The position numbers were made by a program, and so were the translations under genes. Positions 1 to 64,000 of a DNA stretch of 64,000 nucleotides are shown in pieces (the first letter of the stretch is position 1; every line of letters begins with the position of its first letter). The stretch covers positions 37,653,722-37,717,721 of the forward strand of contig CM050654.1 in NCBI GenBank assembly GCA_027574665.1, in the 5' to 3' direction. The notes beneath the pieces are model-generated. The model searched no databases. It saw nothing but the letters and a program-made list of their open reading frames with translations, and had not been told where the DNA came from. This stretch comes from Rhynochetos jubatus (Eukaryota > Chordata > Aves > Eurypygiformes > Rhynochetidae).

Positions 1-551
1 CTCAGCTTCCCTGTAGAGGTCAGCGCAGTCAGTGACTAGGGTTCACATAATACCCTAGAAGTACTCCCTTTTACAGCTCAAGGCCAAAGAGCAGATTCAG
101 GTCTTTCAGAAAACACCATCACAAGGAGACAACTAACGGTATTACTCTGCAATTATACTTTGTTTAAATATTTCTGTTTCTTTGACTTAAAACGAAAAAA
201 AAAAGAGAAAACTGATCTACCTGCTATTCACTCTTACGTGTTTTCCTTTTCAAAACTGGTTTTCAGTCTTCTGTATTGTGTGCGTATGAGTAGTTATGTT
301 TAAAGCATTGTAAAGCATTTTTTCCCATACGTCTAAAGTATGTATCATACATATTTTTTTTTTTTAAATACGATTTGTAATTCTTGGCTTATAGGAAATA
401 AAAAATTTGAATGCTCTTACTATGGTACATAAGCTACTTCATTACAAGGAAGTACAATACACTGGAGTTTCATTATAATCACACAGTAGTTAAGAAACAG
501 TTAAGAATTAACAATTAACATCATATTACACCACATTTTGTAATTACTCAC
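1..551 (-). other. Intron after the LA25 exon (partial)
   Basis: AT-rich intron sequence that starts with GTGAGT at 546-551 on the minus strand. It has short A and T runs (about 196 and 354). I see no exon or mobile element. The next LRP2 exon, which would finish the EGF module, is not in the window. Confidence 0.85.

Positions 552-64000
<63,449 letters not shown>

Overview
The window is a piece of a vertebrate, almost certainly avian, genome. It lies inside one very large gene on the minus strand, which I identify as LRP2 (megalin, gp330), a giant endocytic receptor of the LDL-receptor family. The bird assignment rests on CR1 retrotransposon 3' ends (ATTCTATG-type tails beside GGTCCCTTCCAACCC) and on interspersed repeats that I recognise as an avian LTR type. 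Neither the start nor the end of LRP2 is present: there is no promoter, start codon, stop codon or polyadenylation site for it here.

I could place 23 exons (3,491 coding bases, about 5.5 % of the window). Their splice phases fit end to end and give one open frame of 1,163 complete codons plus partial codons at both ends. Transcription runs from high to low coordinates. In that order the exons encode: the end of one YWTD beta-propeller (63390-63530); an EGF-like module (61130-61255); a complete propeller on six exons (47867-59265); an EGF-like module fused in one exon to the start of the next propeller (44004-44375); the rest of that propeller (21663-30061); an EGF-like module (21068-21193); ten LDL-receptor class A repeats, one per exon (552-17673); and the first part of the following EGF-like module, at the end of the last exon. 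This matches the central part of megalin, roughly residues 1,970-3,130 of the 4,655-residue human protein as I remember it. By that layout the propellers are the fourth (end), fifth and sixth, and the class A repeats are the third ligand-binding cluster (LA16-LA25).

The rest is intronic. The largest intron (about 13.9 kb, 30062-44003) holds a 53-56 bp minisatellite, a CR1 copy, a short CR1 tail and two LTR-type fragments. Other introns hold a second CR1 copy in the opposite orientation, a near full-length solitary LTR-type element, old CR1 tails, homopolymer runs and a few short tandem or inverted repeats. I found no second protein-coding gene, tRNA, rRNA, CRISPR array or prokaryotic feature.

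I see no undescribed biological system. The most useful observations are a GC-AG intron at the donor of the LA23 exon, the minisatellite, a perfect 13-bp hairpin about 150 nt into an intron, an unusual residue pair next to a propeller FWSD motif, and two oppositely oriented CR1 copies 27 kb apart.
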